From: DAOUMU01 sp034409055
Lineage (GTDB): Bacteria; Chloroflexota; Anaerolineae; 4572-78; J111
DNA length: 8,556 bases
Direction of reading: 5' to 3'
Assembly: GCA_034409055.1 (NCBI GenBank)
Contig: DAOUMU010000181.1
Location: 1-8,556, forward strand
A model generated the notes under the pieces. It was not told the origin of the DNA. It saw only the letters and a list, made by a program, of their open reading frames with translations, and did not search any database. Shown piece after piece: positions 6,558-8,556 of the stretch (within the stretch, counting starts at the first letter, position 1; the number at the start of each line of letters is the position of its first letter). A program made the position numbers and the translations under genes.

Positions 6558-8453
6558 CTACTCCAATGAAATAATATAGTGATAGTGGGGTTGACCACCA
6601 TAGTGAGTTTCAATTTCTATCTCAGGATAAAGCGTGTTAATTTTACGGGCCAGCGCTTCAGCCTGGCCTGGTGAACTATCTTGACCAAAATAGATGGTGA
6701 TAATCTCATACGTATCAATCTCCAGTTTGGTCAGAATGTCTAAGACTACCCCATGACCATCCTGTCCAACACTGATTAATTCATTATCAAATAGACCTAT
6801 TACCTCACCGACTTTGATATTAAAACCATTAAAAGTACTATTGCGTACAGCCTGAGTAATTTCAACGGTTTGCACCTGCCGGGCAGCATCGAGCATGCGC
6901 CGGGCATTGGTTTCAAGATCGACCTGGTAATTGAAGGAGAGGAGGGCAGCGATACCCTGCGGAATGGTTTTAGTTGGAACCAGTTTTACCCGTTTTTCCG
7001 ACAAAGTTTCAGCCTGTTGGGCGGCCAAAATCACATTATCGTTATTGGGTAAAATCAGCACATTATCGGCATTAATCCGATTGACGGCATCCAGCAACTC
7101 CTGGGGGCTAGGATTCATCGCAGGTAGCACCTGGCTCACCCCCAAACTCTGGAAAATACGAGCCAGCCCCTGGCCGGCGACAACAGAAACGATCCCGGAG
7201 GGGGGAACTGGCCCCCCTAACCCCCCAGAGGGGGGAACTGGCTCTGGCCTCCCTGGCCCCTCACGGGAGGGAACTGGCTCTGGCCCCCCTAACCCCCCAG
7301 AGGGGGGAACAGGCCCCCCTAGTCCCCCACGGGGAGGAACTGGCTCTGGCCTCCCTAGCCCCTCACGGGAGGGAACTGGCAGAAATTCTTTGGCCTGCTC
7401 GTCCATATTTTCAACGACGACATCACGGATAATACCCTGGCTGGCCCCGTAACTAATGGGTAGACCCGGATCGGAGGTGTGAACATGCACTTTTACGAGA
7501 TGCTCGTCACCGACGACAAGGGTTGACCAGCCCACACGATCAATGTAGGCTCGGATCTCTGCAACGTTCAAGTGATCGTCTTGAATGAGGAACTGGACAT
7601 CGTAACCATAGGCTTCTTCGTTCTCCGGCATACAATTGCGGAATGCGGATTGCGGATTGCGGAATGGGATGCCGGGGCTACGGATTGCGGATTGCGGATT
7701 GTGGATTGTGGATTGTGGATTGTGGAGTATGGGGATGCCGGGGCTACGGATTGCGGTTTGGCCAAGCGGGTCTACATCAAGCGGCTGATTATTCATGAAG
7801 CGAAGGGCGCCTTCCAAAATATAAACCAGCCCCTGCCCCCCAGAGTCGGTGACACCGGCCTCTTTTAAAACAGGTAAAAGCTCTGGCGTGCTGGCCTGAG
7901 CGGCTTTGGCCGCCTGGACCACATGTGTGAGGACCATCACCAGATCGCTGTTTGTTTCGGCGCTTTGCCGGGCTGCCTCAGCCGCTGCTCGAGCGACGGT
8001 AAGAATGGTGCCCTCCACCGGTTCGACAACACTCTTGTAAGCCTGCTCTACGCCCAATTGGGTGGCAGCCGCAAAATCTTGGGCCGTAAAAGTGGCTTGA
8101 CCGGCCAGACGGCCGGCCAATCCTTGCAAAAATTGAGACAGAATAACCCCTGAATTGCCACGCCCGCCCATTAACGCGCCATAGGCAGCAGCATTGGCAA
8201 TGGCGGCCACATCATGACCTGGGGCTTCTGCCATTTTTTCTATAGCGGAATGCATGGTCAGAACCATATTGGTGCCGGTGTCCCCATCGGGTACAGGAAA
8301 AACATTGAGGCTGTTGACCAGATTGACGTGGGTTTCAAGCCACTGCTTGCCCGCCTGGAGCAAATTTTTAAAGCCGAGACCGTTACAAGCAACAACAATA
8401 TTGTCTTTTATGTGAAATCCTTGGATGGCCAAGGCTTTATTGGCTGATGTCAT
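6558..8453 (-). CDS. fakA: DAK2/DhaL-type fatty acid kinase FakA (YloV family) with two repeat-derived insertions
   Basis: FakA phosphorylates FakB-bound fatty acids with ATP, making acyl-phosphate for phospholipid synthesis. From the ATG at 8453 the protein is 631 aa; family members are about 550. Residues 25-222 are the DhaL ATP-binding domain: NVFPVPDGDTGTNM (50-63, with the metal-binding aspartates), GGRGNSGVILSQ (96-107) and DSGGQGL (203-209). The middle domain (about 280-355) carries VKVHVHTSDPG (320-330) and the C-terminal domain runs from about 420 to 631. Between these domains lie two low-complexity stretches encoded by DNA repeats: 235-273 (NPQS-rich) and about 358-419 (PVPPSGGLGG-type). 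Without them the length is near normal. The start is set by GAGGA five bases upstream; a reading frame extending to 8540 only translates the upstream octamer repeat. The neighbouring DegV gene completes a FakAB pair. Confidence 0.93.
   Translation of the reverse strand: MTSANKALAIQGFHIKDNIVVACNGLGFKNLLQAGKQWLETHVNLVNSLNVFPVPDGDTGTNMVLTMHSAIEKMAEAPGHDVAAIANAAAYGALMGGRGNSGVILSQFLQGLAGRLAGQATFTAQDFAAATQLGVEQAYKSVVEPVEGTILTVARAAAEAARQSAETNSDLVMVLTHVVQAAKAAQASTPELLPVLKEAGVTDSGGQGLVYILEGALRFMNNQPLDVDPLGQTAIRSPGIPILHNPQSTIHNPQSAIRSPGIPFRNPQSAFRNCMPENEEAYGYDVQFLIQDDHLNVAEIRAYIDRVGWSTLVVGDEHLVKVHVHTSDPGLPISYGASQGIIRDVVVENMDEQAKEFLPVPSREGLGRPEPVPPRGGLGGPVPPSGGLGGPEPVPSREGPGRPEPVPPSGGLGGPVPPSGIVSVVAGQGLARIFQSLGVSQVLPAMNPSPQELLDAVNRINADNVLILPNNDNVILAAQQAETLSEKRVKLVPTKTIPQGIAALLSFNYQVDLETNARRMLDAARQVQTVEITQAVRNSTFNGFNIKVGEVIGLFDNELISVGQDGHGVVLDILTKLEIDTYEIITIYFGQDSSPGQAEALARKINTLYPEIEIETHYGGQPHYHYIISLE
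7194..7379. repeat. Five and a half 30-bp G/C-run palindromic repeats inside fakA
   Basis: A partial unit (7194-7211) is followed by full 30-bp units at 7212-7241, 7248-7277, 7284-7313, 7314-7343 and 7350-7379. Some are joined by a 6-bp CTCTGG spacer. Two arm types alternate: C6/G6 arms and CCTCCC/GGGAGG arms. Because units (30 bp) and spacers (6 bp) are multiples of three, the frame is kept; the coding strand gives peptides such as PVPPSGGLGG and PVPSREGLGRPE. The array encodes FakA residues about 358-419, between the middle and C-terminal domains. Confidence 0.93.
7636..7756. repeat. Heptamer array (TTGCGGA/TTGTGGA) with a 25-bp direct repeat, inside fakA
   Basis: Plus-strand heptamers are TTGCGGA, ATGCGGA, TTGCGGA, TTGCGGA (7636-7663), TTGCGGA twice (7685-7698) and TTGTGGA four times (7699-7726). 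They are interrupted by a 25-bp exact direct repeat at 7666-7690 and 7732-7756, offset by 66 bp. The coding strand translates into NPQSTIH/NPQSAIR heptapeptides and two copies of RSPGIP, forming FakA residues about 235-273 between the DhaL and middle domains. Confidence 0.92.
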
Positions 8454-8458
8454 TCGCT

Positions 8459-8463
8459 TCCTC
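8459..8463 (-). promoter_or_regulatory. Ribosome-binding site fixing the fakA start
   Basis: The minus strand reads GAGGA, then AGCGA, then the ATG at 8453. This strong, well-spaced site places the fakA start downstream of the octamer repeat. Confidence 0.8.
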
Positions 8464-8470
8464 GATAGCA

Positions 8471-8556
8471 GGTGGCAGGGTGGCAGGTAGCAAGGTGGCA
8501 GGGTGGCAGGGAGGAAGGTTGGAGGGATGGAAGGTAGCACGGTCGCAGGGTGCCAG
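8471..8556. repeat. Octamer array (GGTGGCAG-type) upstream of fakA
   Basis: About eleven units run to the window edge. Exact GGTGGCAG copies lie at 8471-8478, 8479-8486, 8494-8501 and 8502-8509. Diverged octamers (GGAGGAAG, GTTGGAGG, GATGGAAG, GGTCGCAG, GGTGCCAG) and two 7-mers (GTAGCAA, GTAGCAC) make up the rest. The array is the 5' leader or promoter region of fakA. I see no promoter in it. Confidence 0.9.

Noticed and set aside
7194..7379. CRISPR-like array (30-bp repeats)
   Set aside because: There are no unique spacers: units are adjacent or joined by an identical 6-bp CTCTGG, and the array lies in frame within a gene.
6931..7452. Plus-strand reading frame with PPNPPEGGTGSG-type repeats
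   Set aside because: It is the reverse reading of the 30-bp repeat array and flanking fakA codons. The repeat unit leaves several frames open by composition. There are no family motifs, and fakA is intact on the other strand.
8454..8540. Pro/Leu-rich N-terminal extension of fakA
   Set aside because: It only translates the octamer array. A strong GAGGA site and the normal family N-terminus place the start at 8453.

Overview
The window is a compact bacterial chromosomal segment in which every recognisable gene lies on the minus strand. In transcription order (right to left) they are: a DAK2/DhaL-type fatty-acid kinase (fakA, 8453-6558), a DegV/FakB-family lipid-binding protein (6548-5691), the recG helicase (5689-3152), phosphopantetheine adenylyltransferase (coaD, 3152-2628), a small coiled-coil DivIVA/SepIVA-like protein (2606-2106), a YceD/DUF177 protein (2059-1493), ribosomal protein L32 (rpmF, 1435-1241) and malonyl-CoA:ACP transacylase (fabD, 1156-206). 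No rRNA, tRNA, transposase or CRISPR array was found, and I support no plus-strand gene. The gene order, the zinc-ribbon L32, the cysteine-rich DUF177 tail, the N-terminally extended RecG and the many short tandem repeats suggest Chloroflexota (Anaerolineae or a relative). That is an inference without any search.

The genes form a housekeeping cluster joining lipid, CoA and division functions. FakA plus a FakB-like protein would make acyl-phosphate, CoaD feeds CoA synthesis, and FabD loads malonyl groups onto ACP. RecG, the division-type coiled coil and YceD-L32 are familiar neighbours of these genes. The first four genes are tightly packed (9 nt gap, 1 nt gap, 1 nt overlap). The last three have their own apparent promoter at 2095-2068, with perfect TTGACA and TATAAT boxes 16 bp apart. 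The DUF177 ATG lies about where transcription should start, so this mRNA may be leaderless.

The striking layer is repetitive DNA. A 30-bp G/C-run palindromic repeat occurs three times inside recG (5243-5332) and five and a half times inside fakA (7194-7379), read in the same frame in both genes as PVPPxGGLGG-type peptides. A second, heptameric array (7636-7756) is also translated within fakA. An octameric array (8471-8556) lies just upstream of the fakA start. A nested inverted repeat with a heptamer-based core (2-189) follows fabD. All translated copies fall in predicted inter-domain linkers, which suggests repeats that spread into coding sequence where extra residues are tolerated.

There are no gene-free stretches over 300 bases. 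The two longest non-coding pieces are 1-205 (nested inverted repeat) and 8454-8556 (octamer array plus the fakA ribosome-binding site).
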